Shown here: piece by piece, positions 1 through 9,829 of the stretch
Numbering within the stretch: position 1 is the stretch's first letter
Layout of the letters: every line of letters begins with the position of its first letter
Origin: Enterovibrio sp. JCM 19048
GTDB lineage: Bacteria; Pseudomonadota; Gammaproteobacteria; Enterobacterales; Vibrionaceae
Reading direction: 5' to 3'
Assembly: GCA_001310415.1 (NCBI GenBank)
Contig: BAXE01000005.1
Span: 124,001-188,000 of the forward strand
DNA length: 64,000 nucleotides
Notes under the pieces: generated by a model
What the model was told of the DNA's origin: nothing
The model's input: the letters and a program-made list of their open reading frames with translations, nothing else
Database searches by the model: none
Translations under genes and position numbers: made by a program

Positions 1-550
1 GCGACGCGGCCTTAATGCGGCAGCTGAGTGTGGGGCACATTCCGGAAGACCGCATCAAACAGGGGCTGGTAAAGCCGTTGCCTGCCGCCGAAAGTGCTAT
101 TCTCGGTTTCCAGCATGATGTTGACTACGGAAAAGGGCTGCTTGACCCCAAAGCCATCGACGCGGCGACACGCGACATGATGGAGCAATACGATGTACGG
201 CCGGCAGACCCGACCCTTAAATCCGCCAATTTTCCGGCGGAAACCAGCAAAAACTCATCATTGCCCGTGAAATGCTGCGTCAGCCAGAAGTGCTTTTAGT
301 CGGCCAACCTACCCGTGGGGTTGATATCGGTGCGATAGAGTTTATCCACCGCAATCTGATTACGGCGCGTGACAACGGTGCCGCCATTCTGTTGGTGTCT
401 ACCGAGCTTGAGGAAATCATGTCCTTGTCTGATCGCATTATTGTGCTGGTGGACGGTGAGATTACCGGCGACGTCATTGCGAAAGAGATGGACGAGCGCC
501 AGTTGGGCATGTTGATGGCCAATGCCGCACAAGAGGAGGGCGCAGCATGA
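1..550 (+). CDS. Nucleoside/simple-sugar ABC importer ATPase, C-terminal part
   Basis: C-terminal half of a tandem ABC ATPase of the BMP/nucleoside (YufO-like) or RbsA-like type, which energises uptake through the two permeases that follow. The open frame enters from the left window edge. Visible are VGHIPEDR typical of the second nucleotide-binding domain, the signature SGGNQQK (restored), a degenerate Walker B ([11 protein letters not shown]) and the switch region LLVSTELEE. The frame breaks at the T run 230-233, where one added T restores the signature. The stop overlaps the next start by 4 bp (ATGA), so translation is probably coupled. Which solute is carried cannot be told from this fragment. 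Confidence 0.85.
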
Positions 551-1679
551 GTGTGCCACAACAAAGTATTCCCATGTGGGTTAAAACCTTTCTGGTTCCT
601 GCCATCCAGCTTTCCGTCGCGTTGGTGATTTCCAGTCTGGTGGTATTGCTGGTTGGGGAAAGCCCGACAGAGGCCTTTGGCGTGATGATCAAAGGGGCCA
701 CCAATTTTGAATATGGTGGCTTGAGCAACACCCTTTATTACGCCACCAACTTTGTTTTTACCGGTTTGGCCGTGGCAGTCGCTTTCCACGCAGGGCTGTT
801 TAATATCGGCGGTGAAGGGCAGGCATATATTGCTGGCTTAGGCATTGGCATTCTCATGCTGTTGCTTGATGGCGTGCTCAATATGTGGCTGATGGCACCG
901 TTGGCGATCATCGTGGCTGCAGCATTTGGCGCGCTATGGGGAGCTATTCCTGGGTATTTGCAGGCAAAACGGGGTTCGCACATTGTGGTGACCACCATCA
1001 TGTTCAACTTTATTGCTGCTTCCGTTATGGGCTATGCATTGGTTGAACACATTGCGAAATATGGCGGAAACTCAACAGATTCACGTTACTTCAACCCTGA
1101 AGCCGTTTTTCCAAAACTCTACGAACTGGGCGCAAGCTGGGGCATTGAACTGCCATTTTCATTGCTCAACCCATCAATTCTGATTGCACTGCTGGTGGCG
1201 TATCTGGTCTGGGTGTTGTTGTTCAGAACCCGCCTTGGCTATGCCATCCGCGTGGTGGGACACAACGCAACTGCGGCTGAATATGCGGGTATCGATGCCA
1301 AAAAAATCATCATTATTGCCATGACCATTTCTGGTGCGTTGGCAGGGCTGATGGCTGTGAATGAAGTCTATGGCGCGCAAAACCGCCTGATCCTGAACTT
1401 CTCAGGTGGCTTTGGCTTTATTGGTATTGCTGTGGCACTGATGGGACGGAACCATCCATTTGGTATCGTGGTGGCAGCGCTTTTGTTTGGCGCTTTGTAC
1501 CAAGGCGGCACAGAGCTTCAGTTTGAAATGCCAAGCCTCAACCCGGAATTGATTATGGTGATCCAGGGCTGGTGATCTTCTTTACCGGTGCGATGGACAG
1601 ACTGATCCGTAAACCGGTTGAAGATTTCTTTATGCGCCGGAGCGCAAAAGCGGCGGAGGTGACTCATGGAGCTGTTTAA
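547..1679 (+). CDS. ABC importer permease 1 (BMP/nucleoside type)
   Basis: Inner-membrane permease of the BPD_transp_2 family, with about ten hydrophobic segments. It partners the upstream ATPase and the downstream permease, and family members take up nucleosides or simple sugars. Motifs include [11 protein letters not shown] near residue 90 and [14 protein letters not shown] near 235, the latter being the ATPase-contacting region. The frame breaks after IMVIQG at about 1566-1568 (GGG for expected GGGG). Restoring one G continues through [15 protein letters not shown] to the TAA at 1677-1679. The restored end overlaps the next gene by 14 bp, which fits a tight operon. Confidence 0.85.
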
Positions 1680-2639
1680 CTGGATCCTGTCGTCAGCAGA
1701 TTCCACTATTCGTCTGGCGGTTCCACTGATTTTCGCTGCCATGGCGGGAATTTTTTCTGAAAGGGCGGGTGTGGTCGATATCGGCCTTGAAGGCAAAATG
1801 CTCTTCGCTGCCTTTACGGCAGCGGCGGTTTCCTATGTCACGGGCAACCCTTGGCTTGGCATGCTGGGTGCGATTGCCGGTTCTGTCATGTTAGCACTGG
1901 TTCACGGCTACGCTTCCATTACCCAAAAGGGCGACCAAATCATCTCAGGTCTGGCAGTGAATTTCTTTGCCTCGGGGATGACGATTACTCTGGGGCATGC
2001 CTGGTTTGAGCGCGGTGGGCAAACACCAACCCTTCACAATGAGCAACGTTTTCTCCCCGCTGAACTGCCAGGTGCCGAATGGATGGGTGATACCATTCCA
2101 GTGTTAGGGCCTTTCTATCGCGATGTGGTATCTGGGCACAATATTCTGGTGTATCTGGCGTTTGTCGTCGTGGTGATCACCTGGTGGGTGTTGTTCAGAA
2201 CCCGCTTTGGGCTGCGCTTGCGTGCGGTAGGTGAAGAGCCGAATGCGATTGATACGGCAGGCATCTCGGTAGTGTGGTTACGTTACCGCGCTGTGTTGAT
2301 TGCGGGTTTGCTGTGTGGCTTGGCTGGGGCGTATTTGTCTACGGCGCAAAACGCAGCTTTCGGTAAGGAGATGACGGCTGGCCAAGGCTATATTGCATTG
2401 GCAGCTGTGATATTCGGTAAATGGAAACCCCGTAATGCCTTCCTGGCTTGTCTGTTGTTTGGTTTTCTGTCTGCCCTGGAAACACGGATGCAAGGCGTTT
2501 CGATTCCGTTTGTCGGTGTCTTGCCAACTCAGGTGTTCTCGCATTGCCATATGTGCTGACGGTTATTCTCCTAGCAGGCTTTATTGGCAAGGCAATTGCC
2601 CCGAAATCCATTGGACGGCCTTACGAGAAAGAACGATAG
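1666..2639 (+). CDS. ABC importer permease 2 (BMP/nucleoside type)
   Basis: Second BPD_transp_2 inner-membrane permease, with ERAGVVDIGLEGKML near the N-terminus (hallmark of this subfamily) and VGEEPNAIDTAGI in the ATPase-coupling loop. With the preceding two genes it forms one importer, whose binding protein is presumably outside the window. The frame breaks at about 2541 (GCATTG for expected GGCATTG). The restored C-terminus reads LPYVLTVILLAGFIGKA and ends at TAG 2637-2639. The restored length of about 324 residues is normal for the family. Confidence 0.85.
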
Positions 2640-2656
2640 GTCGAGGATTAGAAATG

Positions 2657-2683
2657 AAAAACGAGGCATTTGCCCTCGTTTTT
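2657..2683. terminator. Bidirectional rho-independent terminator
   Basis: A 10-bp inverted repeat AAAAACGAGG / CCTCGTTTTT with a 7-nt loop lies between the convergent ABC operon (+) and the zinc-ribbon gene (-). It carries A/T runs on both sides, so it can serve both strands. Confidence 0.8.
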
Positions 2684-2717
2684 GAATCAGCAACGGCAGT
2701 AATTTCTGCACCGCTTT

Positions 2718-2951
2718 CTAATCTTCGATGATCTTGTTGCCACATTTTTCACAGATAAGGTGGCGTTCAAATTCATCCATTGAAGCGATAAATGGTCCTA
2801 CCGCCATTCCTTTGAACAGGCCAGCCAAAAACTCTTTGGTTTTGCGGTTTTCGGCCGATTTGTAAGGACTCTCTTTTCTCACCAAAACCAATACGTGGGA
2901 GGTATCAGCATCACATGCTGAGCAGTAATGGGTTTCCGTTTGGTGGGACAT
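2718..2951 (-). CDS. Small zinc-ribbon-like protein
   Basis: 77-residue protein with two Cys pairs, CSAC near residue 11 and CEKC near residue 69, a four-cysteine zinc-binding pattern. A hydrophobic middle segment (EFLAGLFKGMAVGPFIAS) could be a helix or membrane-associated. The start was set at 2951 rather than the upstream ATG at 2972 because GAGGGG lies 6 nt before it. No frame damage is visible. I do not recognise a named family and cannot assign a function beyond probable metal binding. Confidence 0.6.
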   Translation of the reverse strand: MSHQTETHYCSACDADTSHVLVLVRKESPYKSAENRKTKEFLAGLFKGMAVGPFIASMDEFERHLICEKCGNKIIED

Positions 2952-3035
2952 TTTCCCCTCGTAACAAGACAATCACGTAAGGCCTATCCTAACAGTCCTT
3001 CCATTGTTGTCTTTGTTTTTAATGGGGAAATGCGA

Positions 3036-3292
3036 CTAGCCGTCCAGCCTTGATGAAGCTTTTTTTCCGATGTAGTAACCCGCCCCAAAGACGAGCACAA
3101 ACACCAATGAGGAAAGAAGTAGGCCAATGCAGTGGGCGCTCCCAAACCAAATGCGAAGGTAAAGGCGATGCCTAAAAATGCTTCTTGCAGCCATTCCGTG
3201 ACTGGGGCGTTAGTGGTCATGCCGAGTAAACCGACAATAATCAAAACCGCCAGTAATCCGACTTTAATCCCGACGAGTGTGGAACGTTGCAT
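3036..3292 (-). CDS. Small two-helix inner-membrane protein (frame restored)
   Basis: The N-terminal part carries a membrane helix (VGLLAVLIIVGLLGM). As sequenced, the frame runs into a non-hydrophobic tail. Shifting frame at about 3110-3112 instead gives a second membrane helix (LVFVLVFGAGYYIG) followed by a short basic tail KKASSRLDG and a stop at 3036. The restored product is about 85 residues with a helix-loop-helix topology. Family and function are not recognised. Confidence 0.5.
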
Positions 3293-3385
3293 ACGTGGCT
3301 CCGCGAAGTAAAACGGTGCACATTATAGCGCAGCCCGCTAGTGCGTAGATAGGCCGACAAAACACTGCGTTTTGCCGCCCCAATA

Positions 3386-4558
3386 CTATTTGATAGCGTG
3401 AGTAATAAAGCGCCGGATTTCGTCGTTGTCTTTCGGTGTACGAAACGACGGCGTGATGTTGGTTGGTGGGAGAAAGATTTCCTTGTCGACCAGACGGTTT
3501 ATTTGCGGCAAGTGCATCAGGGCTGTTTTACCACACAGCAGGTTGAGGAAACCTTCTTCTTCCTCGTAAGCATTGAGCACTTCGTGGAAGCCTTTGAGGT
3601 AGAGATAGTCTTTGGTGAAACCACCGCCACGGTAGACCCGTGATGTGATCGTAAATGCGGTATTGCGGTCTGCGCCGTACTGTTCTTTCAGCATCATAAA
3701 GGTGTTGCGGAAAGACTTCTCTTTGATCATTGACTCGACTGCCAGTACGCGCAACGCCAACACTTTCAGGCGTTTAATGGAAAGGTGACCGGCGAGGTAT
3801 TCACTCAATATCGCCATCCCTTCCTGGGTCATGGTATTGACCGGGCAGCCTAATGACAGAATTTTCAGTGGCTGTGCGCGAGCATTAAGTGTAGTGACGA
3901 GGTGAACACCGAGTTCATGGTGGGCAAGGGCATTCGCCTCAATCAAAGGAATGTTTGCTGTGGTGTTTATTTTTACCGATGTGCCGGACACCAGGGCATT
4001 GGCAATCATGTTGTCGTCGATGACCAGCTTGTATTCGTAACCTTCGTTCTGTGCGAACGTTTCCATAATGGCCTGAATGCCACTGGCATTCACTAACGTA
4101 TTTTCGTCATCATCGGAATCGGGCAGGTGAAGGATAAACGTTGCGTTGCGGATATCTTTTTCTGTTGGCTCGCCGAAATAACGCAGCGAATTATACAAAA
4201 ACTCCTGACTGCCAATGGTCTGCAACTGGTCGACTTTATCAGCGTAAGAGACAATGACGTCTTCATAGATTTTTTGCAGATCCGGATCTTCAATCTTTTC
4301 GACGGGTAGATTGAAAAGTTGGCGTTTCAGCTGGAATGCGTTCCCCGGGCTATCGCGGTACTCAAAACGGGGTTCGACAGAGTAGTGCCGCTTAAAAAAC
4401 TCAGACTTTTGGTCTTTGTAATTTACCGGGGCAACGGAGTTAAGGATTTCAATGCCGTTGACCAGATCAAACAAGGTTTCATCTATGGCCTTTGCGTGCT
4501 GCAAATCGACACAATCGGGGTTAATTGCACATCCTGTTTTCAAGTGGTGTTCCCTCAC
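3386..4558 (-). CDS. DUF1704 (QEGLA-motif) metallopeptidase-like protein
   Basis: Member of the family annotated as flavohemoglobin expression-modulating QEGLA motif protein (DUF1704). The putative zinc site HELGVH (HExxxH form) is near residue 214 and TQEGMA follows near 244. Eukaryotic DUF1704 proteins (MATCAP) are carboxypeptidases that remove C-terminal tyrosine from tubulin, so a C-terminal peptidase role is a reasonable inference here. I chose the GTG at 4558, 10 bp after the stop of the GNAT-C39 gene and preceded by GAGGG. The alternative ATG at 4642 would overlap that gene by 74 bp. The frame is intact at about 390 aa. It probably forms an operon with the GNAT-C39 gene, with the RimK-type ligase divergent. 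Confidence 0.75.
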   Translation of the reverse strand: MREHHLKTGCAINPDCVDLQHAKAIDETLFDLVNGIEILNSVAPVNYKDQKSEFFKRHYSVEPRFEYRDSPGNAFQLKRQLFNLPVEKIEDPDLQKIYEDVIVSYADKVDQLQTIGSQEFLYNSLRYFGEPTEKDIRNATFILHLPDSDDDENTLVNASGIQAIMETFAQNEGYEYKLVIDDNMIANALVSGTSVKINTTANIPLIEANALAHHELGVHLVTTLNARAQPLKILSLGCPVNTMTQEGMAILSEYLAGHLSIKRLKVLALRVLAVESMIKEKSFRNTFMMLKEQYGADRNTAFTITSRVYRGGGFTKDYLYLKGFHEVLNAYEEEEGFLNLLCGKTALMHLPQINRLVDKEIFLPPTNITPSFRTPKDNDEIRRFITHAIK

Positions 4559-4568
4559 TATCCCTCGG

Positions 4569-5675
4569 TTAAGCGGGGAGTCCGTTTTCCTTGGGGTAAA
4601 TAACGACACAAGCAGTATGCTTCTGTTTTCCGAATCCGACAATCTGATTTAGTGCATTTTTACCCACGGGAACGTAAGCAGCATTCACCGCATTTTGCGC
4701 CTCTTCCACCAAGGGATCGTGGAAATAAAAAAATTGTTCATTCATCCCACTTAATACAATCCAGTGAGGCTCCTTACAGCCGTTGAAGCGGAATGTGCTG
4801 ATAAGCAGCAGAACACATGCGCCTTTTTCCATCCAGGTTTCGATTTGTTCTACGGTGGGTGGTGCCTCGTTAACCTCGATATCGGTGCTTTTAATCTGCT
4901 CTTCAAAATCCGCATGAACAAGCTCTATCACTGACTTTTTAAGCGGATCTCGCACGGAGTGAATAAAGGGCGTTCCTTGCGAATGTGACCAGAGCTCGAC
5001 AGGAAAACCCCGCCGGTGAGCGGCCAAAGCCAGACCCTGACCGCTGCATCCACCGTGTCCGGCAGCCATAAAGATGGTGGTCGCCTCACGCCAAAGCTGA
5101 ACTTCTTTTTTACGGGTCGGCGGCGTGGGGTGCCCCAGCGCGGCAAAACTCATTAAAAGGCAGGCGGCGCCACAGGTAAATGGCAAGGTCTGTACATAGA
5201 GTGGCATAGGTAATGCCATTTGGGGGCCAGCTGTACCCAAACGCTTTTGCATACGCAGGCCATCTGCCAAATCGTCGTAGTAATGGATTAAGGTTTTTAA
5301 TGGCTTAAATCCATGTTTTTCATACAGTTTTATTGCTGATGAATTGTCTTCCCTAACCTCAAGTCTTAGCGTAATGTATCCACGTTCAACAGCGCTTTTC
5401 TCACAGCGTATTAGCAATTCATTGGCAATACCTTTTCCCCTGAAATCGGGCGAAACGGCAATAGAGTAAAGCCTTGAGAGTTGCGTAGTCTGGTTAAAAA
5501 GCAATAAGGCATAACCAGCGAGTTTATCCGCATCCAGCGCCGCCAATAAAAGGCTGTGCTCAGATTGAATAAATCGCTTCATTTGACGGCGACTGACCTT
5601 ATCACTGTCGAACACCTGGTTCTCCAGGTTATGCAGTGCATCCAGATCAGAAAGTAGAGCGGCGCGGTATTCCAT
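4569..5675 (-). CDS. GNAT acetyltransferase fused to C39-like peptidase
   Basis: About 368 residues in two domains. Residues 1-150 are a GNAT N-acetyltransferase with the acetyl-CoA loop FRGKGIANELL near 78. Residues 155-368 are a C39-like papain-fold domain with Cys near 168 (FTCGAACLLM), His near 304 (EPHWIVL) and Asp near 320 (FHDP). The start at 5675 is supported by GAGG 6 nt upstream, and the longer open frame to 5798 would overlap the divergent RimK gene. The same fusion occurs next to RimK-type and DUF1704 genes in other gammaproteobacteria (family knowledge). The substrate is unknown. Confidence 0.8.
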   Translation of the reverse strand: MEYRAALLSDLDALHNLENQVFDSDKVSRRQMKRFIQSEHSLLLAALDADKLAGYALLLFNQTTQLSRLYSIAVSPDFRGKGIANELLIRCEKSAVERGYITLRLEVREDNSSAIKLYEKHGFKPLKTLIHYYDDLADGLRMQKRLGTAGPQMALPMPLYVQTLPFTCGAACLLMSFAALGHPTPPTRKKEVQLWREATTIFMAAGHGGCSGQGLALAAHRRGFPVELWSHSQGTPFIHSVRDPLKKSVIELVHADFEEQIKSTDIEVNEAPPTVEQIETWMEKGACVLLLISTFRFNGCKEPHWIVLSGMNEQFFYFHDPLVEEAQNAVNAAYVPVGKNALNQIVGFGKQKHTACVVIYPKENGLPA

Positions 5676-5750
5676 TACTGCCTCGGGAAATGCTTTTTGA
5701 CTCTGCCATTTAAAAGCAAAAACGGAAATCTCTCTACAGGAATTAGATGA

Positions 5751-7202
5751 ATGGCAAATATTCTTATCGTTACCGATGAGACCTCGGACTGGAAACAATA
5801 TTTTCCGTCTGAAAAAGTCGTCACCGTCAATGAGTATCTGGCTACCGGTGCTTACACGGAAACCAAAAGCACCCAGGTGATTAACCTCTGCCGCTCTTAC
5901 GATTACATGAGCAGCGGTTACTACTGTTCACTGATGGCAGAAGCGCGTGGCCACCGGGTCATTCCGCGTGTCATGACGATAAACGATCTGAACCAGCAGT
6001 TTATGTTGAAACTGAAACAGACCGATTTTGACCGCCATTTCAAACAGCAGGATACCGTGGATGCCAAGGTGTATTTTGGTCGAACCCCGGTCAAGGGACT
6101 GGAGAAAGTGGCACATCAGGTATTTGAGCACTTTATGGTGCCGGTATTGGATGCCGGGTTTATCAAGGTAAACGGTAAGTGGCAGCTGGCTAGATTGGAA
6201 GCTTGTCCATTTCAGACGTTGGATGACAATGAACAGGATTTCTTTGCGGAGTCCCTCGAACTGTTTTCGCAGAAAGTCTGGCGTGGCAAAAAGAAAAACA
6301 AAAAGTACCGCTATGACATCGCCATGCTGATCGACCCGGAAGAAAAGCTGCCACCTTCTGATCCAAAAGCGATCCGCCGTTTCCAGCGCGCAGCAAACCG
6401 CTTGGGCATCAATATGGAAGCGATAGGGCCAAATGATTTGGCAAGGTTGGGGGAGTTTGATGGCCTTTTTATCCGAGCCACGACGAACATTTCCAACTTT
6501 ACCTACAAGTTTGCCAAGGCAGCGGAAAATCTCGGTCTGGTGGTGATGGATGACCCCGAATCCATCATGAAATGCACCAATAAAGTGTTCCTGACAGAGT
6601 TGTTGTCGTTGAACAAGGTGCCTACACCCAAGAGTGTTATTTTGCGCGCTGGGGCGGAAGAGATGATTGATGAAGCCATCGATCACATTGGTTTTCCCAT
6701 GGTGCTCAAAGTACCGGATGGTGCGTTTTCTATCGGGGTAGTGAAGGCGAAAAACCGCGATGAGTTGGTCACCCAATGCCAGAAAGTGTTTGAGAAAAGC
6801 GCGTTAATCCTAGCGCAGGAATACCTGCCGACAGATTTTGACTGGCGCATTGGCGTGCTGAACCGCCAGCCAATTTACGCCTGTAAATACCTGATGAGCC
6901 GCGGACACTGGCAAATCTACCAGCATCATGACAGTGGCAGGGTCTCTTCCGGTGGATTTGAAACCTTGGATATCAAAATGGTGCCAAAGTGTGTGGTGGA
7001 TGCAGCAGTAAAAGCGGCGAACCTGATTGGTTCCGGTATCTATGGCGTAGATGTGAAGGAAATTGCGGATCGCGCTTATGTGATAGAAGTGAACGACAAC
7101 CCGAGTATCGATCACCATGTTGAAGACGGTTTTCTGGGGGATTTGCTCTACGACCGCATCGTGACTGAGTTTCTACGCCGTATCCAAATGCGCGGATTAT
7201 AA
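5751..7202 (+). CDS. RimK-family ATP-grasp ligase with RLAN N-terminal domain
   Basis: 483 residues and intact. Residues 1-200 match the RimK-like ATP-grasp N-terminal (RLAN) region, with MANILIVTDETSDW at the start. Residues 260-475 form an ATP-grasp domain with the metal-binding EVNDNPS near 446, the ATP-lysine region MVLKVPDG and DWRIGVL. Such enzymes form peptide or isopeptide bonds by adding amino acids to a carboxylate. It is much longer than ribosomal-protein-S6 ligase RimK (about 300 aa), so the S6 role should not be assumed. AGGA precedes the ATG by about 9 nt. It is divergent from the GNAT-C39/DUF1704 pair, with only 75 bp between starts, suggesting a shared regulatory region. Confidence 0.85.
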   Translation: MANILIVTDETSDWKQYFPSEKVVTVNEYLATGAYTETKSTQVINLCRSYDYMSSGYYCSLMAEARGHRVIPRVMTINDLNQQFMLKLKQTDFDRHFKQQDTVDAKVYFGRTPVKGLEKVAHQVFEHFMVPVLDAGFIKVNGKWQLARLEACPFQTLDDNEQDFFAESLELFSQKVWRGKKKNKKYRYDIAMLIDPEEKLPPSDPKAIRRFQRAANRLGINMEAIGPNDLARLGEFDGLFIRATTNISNFTYKFAKAAENLGLVVMDDPESIMKCTNKVFLTELLSLNKVPTPKSVILRAGAEEMIDEAIDHIGFPMVLKVPDGAFSIGVVKAKNRDELVTQCQKVFEKSALILAQEYLPTDFDWRIGVLNRQPIYACKYLMSRGHWQIYQHHDSGRVSSGGFETLDIKMVPKCVVDAAVKAANLIGSGIYGVDVKEIADRAYVIEVNDNPSIDHHVEDGFLGDLLYDRIVTEFLRRIQMRGL

Positions 7203-7257
7203 AACCTTGGTGAAGCAGGTAGCCTGAGCAGAGAATTCTTCCCAGGCTTTGAAAAGG

Positions 7258-7506
7258 TCAACTACAGGCACTGTGCCAGTTGGCCTTTTTACTGGAAGCC
7301 ATTACGCAGCCCCGCTCTGAATCGGAAGCGGATTGACACTGGCTCATAAGTTCGCTGGCTGATGGTGCTAACGCTCCGAGAATTTTTTGGGCGTGGCTTA
7401 CCACTTTGCTGCAGTCGCTTTTTGCTACAGGGTCATAGTCCGAACATGCGCTGATTGAGAACATGGCGCACGTTAAAAAAGCGGTTTTGAGAATCATGTT
7501 TGGCAT
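7258..7506 (-). CDS. Small Cys-rich lipoprotein, possibly frame-shifted near its end
   Basis: 82 residues with a lipoprotein signal peptide (lipobox SISAC near residue 20) and further cysteines in DCSK, SQCQ and RGCV. GGGAG lies 6 nt before the ATG. Shifting frame near 7285 gives a plausible longer tail (VVDLFKAWEEFSAQATCF), ending near 7202 beside the RimK stop. Because frame breaks are common in this window, the true protein may be about 100 aa. The function is not recognised. Confidence 0.55.
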   Translation of the reverse strand: MPNMILKTAFLTCAMFSISACSDYDPVAKSDCSKVVSHAQKILGALAPSASELMSQCQSASDSERGCVMASSKKANWHSACS

Positions 7507-7591
7507 TGGCTGCTCCCTTTTATTCAGTATAAAAAGGGTAGAAGAGCTTTCTTATTTTTGCGACATATCAGATTGTGTGGGTATAACGAAG

Positions 7592-7613
7592 AAGGGACGC
7601 TGCTGCGTCCCTT
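7592..7613 (-). terminator. Terminator of the MsbA-type exporter gene
   Basis: A perfect 9-bp inverted repeat AAGGGACGC / GCGTCCCTT with a 4-nt loop lies just beyond the restored stop at 7624. On the minus strand it is followed by a modest T-rich stretch. Confidence 0.65.
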
Positions 7614-7623
7614 AGGTATGTGA

Positions 7624-9451
7624 TTACTCTCCGATAAACCGCCCGTCTGGTGCTGCCAAAGCTGGGCGTAAATTCCCACGCTGGCAATCAACTCCTGGTG
7701 TGTGCCTTCTTCAACCACCTGGCCTTCGTCGAGCACGATCAATCTGTCCATGGCGGCAATCGTCGACAGGCGGTGAGCAATGGCGATAACGGTTTTGCCT
7801 TCCATCAGTTGGTACAAGCTTTCCTGAATTGCCGCCTCTACCTCTGAGTCCAGCGCTGACGTGGCTTCATCCAGGATCAAAATAGGTGCATCTTTTAGCA
7901 GTACACGAGAAATAGCGACACGCTGGCGCTGGCCGCCGGAGAGCTTCACGCCGCGCTCACCCACTTGTGAATCGTAACCATGGTTACCGTGTGGGTCATT
8001 CAGGCTTTCAATAAACTCGTGGGCGTGGGCTTTTTTCGCCGCATCCAACATGGCGTCATCACCAGCATCCGGTCTGCCATAAAGGATGTTTTCGCGAATT
8101 GAACGGTGCAACAGGGACGTGTCTTGGGTCACCATGCCGATGTTGGCACGGAGCGAATCTTGCGTGACTTCCGAAATGTTCTGACCGTCGATACGAATTT
8201 CTCCTCGCTCGACATCGTGAAAGCGCATCAGCAGGTTAACCAGCGTAGATTTACCGGCGCCAGAGCGACCGACCAAGCCGACTTTCTCACCCGGTTTGAT
8301 GGTGAGGTTGAGCTTTTCAATCACGCCTTTGCTTTCGCCGTAGTGGAAGCTGACATCTTTGAACCGGATTTCGCCATTTGGCACATCAAGTGCCGGTGCG
8401 TTAAGCCTGTCGACCACTTCGACCGGTTTTGCCAATGTCCCCATGCCATCGACCACGGTTCCGATGTTTTCAAACAGCGAGCCAATCTCCCACATGATCC
8501 ATTTCGACATGCCGTTAATGCGTAGCGCAAGACTCACAGCAATGGCAATGGCACCAATCGTGATGGCGGAATCCAGCCACAGCCAAATTGAGATCGCACC
8601 AATAGCAAACACCAAGGCATAGTTGGCAATTTCTACCGCGATATTAAAGCCCGTTGCCAGTCGCATCTGGCGGTATACCGTATCCATAAAGGTCGACATA
8701 CCTTCCTCGGCATAGGCCGTTTCACGGTCGGTATGGGAAAACAGTTTCACGGTGGCGATGTTGGTGTAGCTGTCAACAATGCGGCCGGTCATCAGAGATC
8801 GGGCGTCTGCCTGCTCTGTCGATACGGCTTTGAGCTTGGGAACAAAATACATCTGGATGCCAATATAGACAGCCAGCCAAATCAGCAGGGGGATCATCAA
8901 CCGGATATCGGCCTGCCCAACCATGAACAGCATGGTCGCGAAATAGACCGTGATATAGACGGCAACGTCCAACAGCTTCATGACGGTTTCGCGGATCGAT
9001 AATGCCGTTTGCATCACTTTGGTGGCGATACGGCCAGCAAAGTCATTCTGATAAAACCCGATGCTTTGTTTTAGCAGATAGCGGTGAGCTAGCCAGCGAA
9101 TGGACATAGGGTAATTGCCCAAAAGTGACTGGTGCAGGATGAGCGAGTGCAGGGAAACCAGCAATGGCATGCCGATAAGCACCAGCAACCCCATAAAGAT
9201 AAGTGTATGGCCTTCGTCAGCAAGAAGGTGGTGCGGTCTTGCTCGGTCAGCCAGTCAACAAGTTGTCCCATAAAGCCAAACAGCGACACTTCGGCAATGG
9301 CGATAAGTGCTGTCAGCAGTGACATTGCTACCAAGGGTTTTTCAAATCCTTTGGTGTAGTGGCGACAAAATGCCAGCAGCGTATTCGGTGGCTGGGCAGG
9401 TTCGGATTCAGGGAAAGCGGGCGTCACTCTTTCGAACAGTTTATATATCAT
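7624..9451 (-). CDS. ABC half-transporter (MsbA/MDR-like exporter), frame restored
   Basis: About 610 residues: an N-terminal six-helix exporter domain (residues 35-330) fused to a nucleotide-binding domain with Walker A GRSGAGKST, signature LSGGQRQRVA, Walker B ILILDEATSALD and switch His (AHRLST). It acts as a homodimer or heterodimer in the inner membrane, and family members export lipids, peptides or drugs. There are two frame breaks. One is near 9225, where an extra T restores TFLADEGHTLIFMGLL. The other is near 7640, where one base restores the end GGFIGE and the stop at 7624. The substrate is unknown. Confidence 0.85.
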
Positions 9452-9829
9452 GATTCCTTCCGGAGATGATGGCTCACGGTGAGTGTCTGAAGCATAAAGA
9501 TTTTTACAGGCTTCGGGTGCGTGAACCCAATAGTTTTCCGGGTGATTCTATCAGGTTTATGGCATTGATTAATGCCAATGTTTTCAACGGAATTGTTTAG
9601 AAATTCTGATATGTCTGTTTTTGTCGAAGGAGGTAGGGTTTAGTGTTGCGCGCTGGTTGAATAAGGCAGGATGGTGTCAATTTATTAGGCTGTCTTGTAT
9701 GAATAGTGACACTCACGGTGCTAATTGCCCTAACCGTATTTTCGCTTTGCTAGTTTTAAGTGCATTCAAAACTGTGCGCAATCACGATTGAAAAACACAT
9801 TGCGACAGTATCCACCAGTGAGGTGTGTG
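9452..9829. other. Intergenic region between divergent exporter and DUF4157 genes
   Basis: 378 bp without a supported gene. It must hold the divergent promoters for the exporter (-) and the DUF4157 protein (+). I see no clear operator, repeat or structured RNA in it. Confidence 0.5.

Noticed and set aside
5751..7202. Calling the ATP-grasp protein ribosomal S6 modification enzyme RimK.
   Set aside because: It is about 180 residues longer, with an RLAN-type N-terminal domain, and its neighbours differ from those of true rimK.
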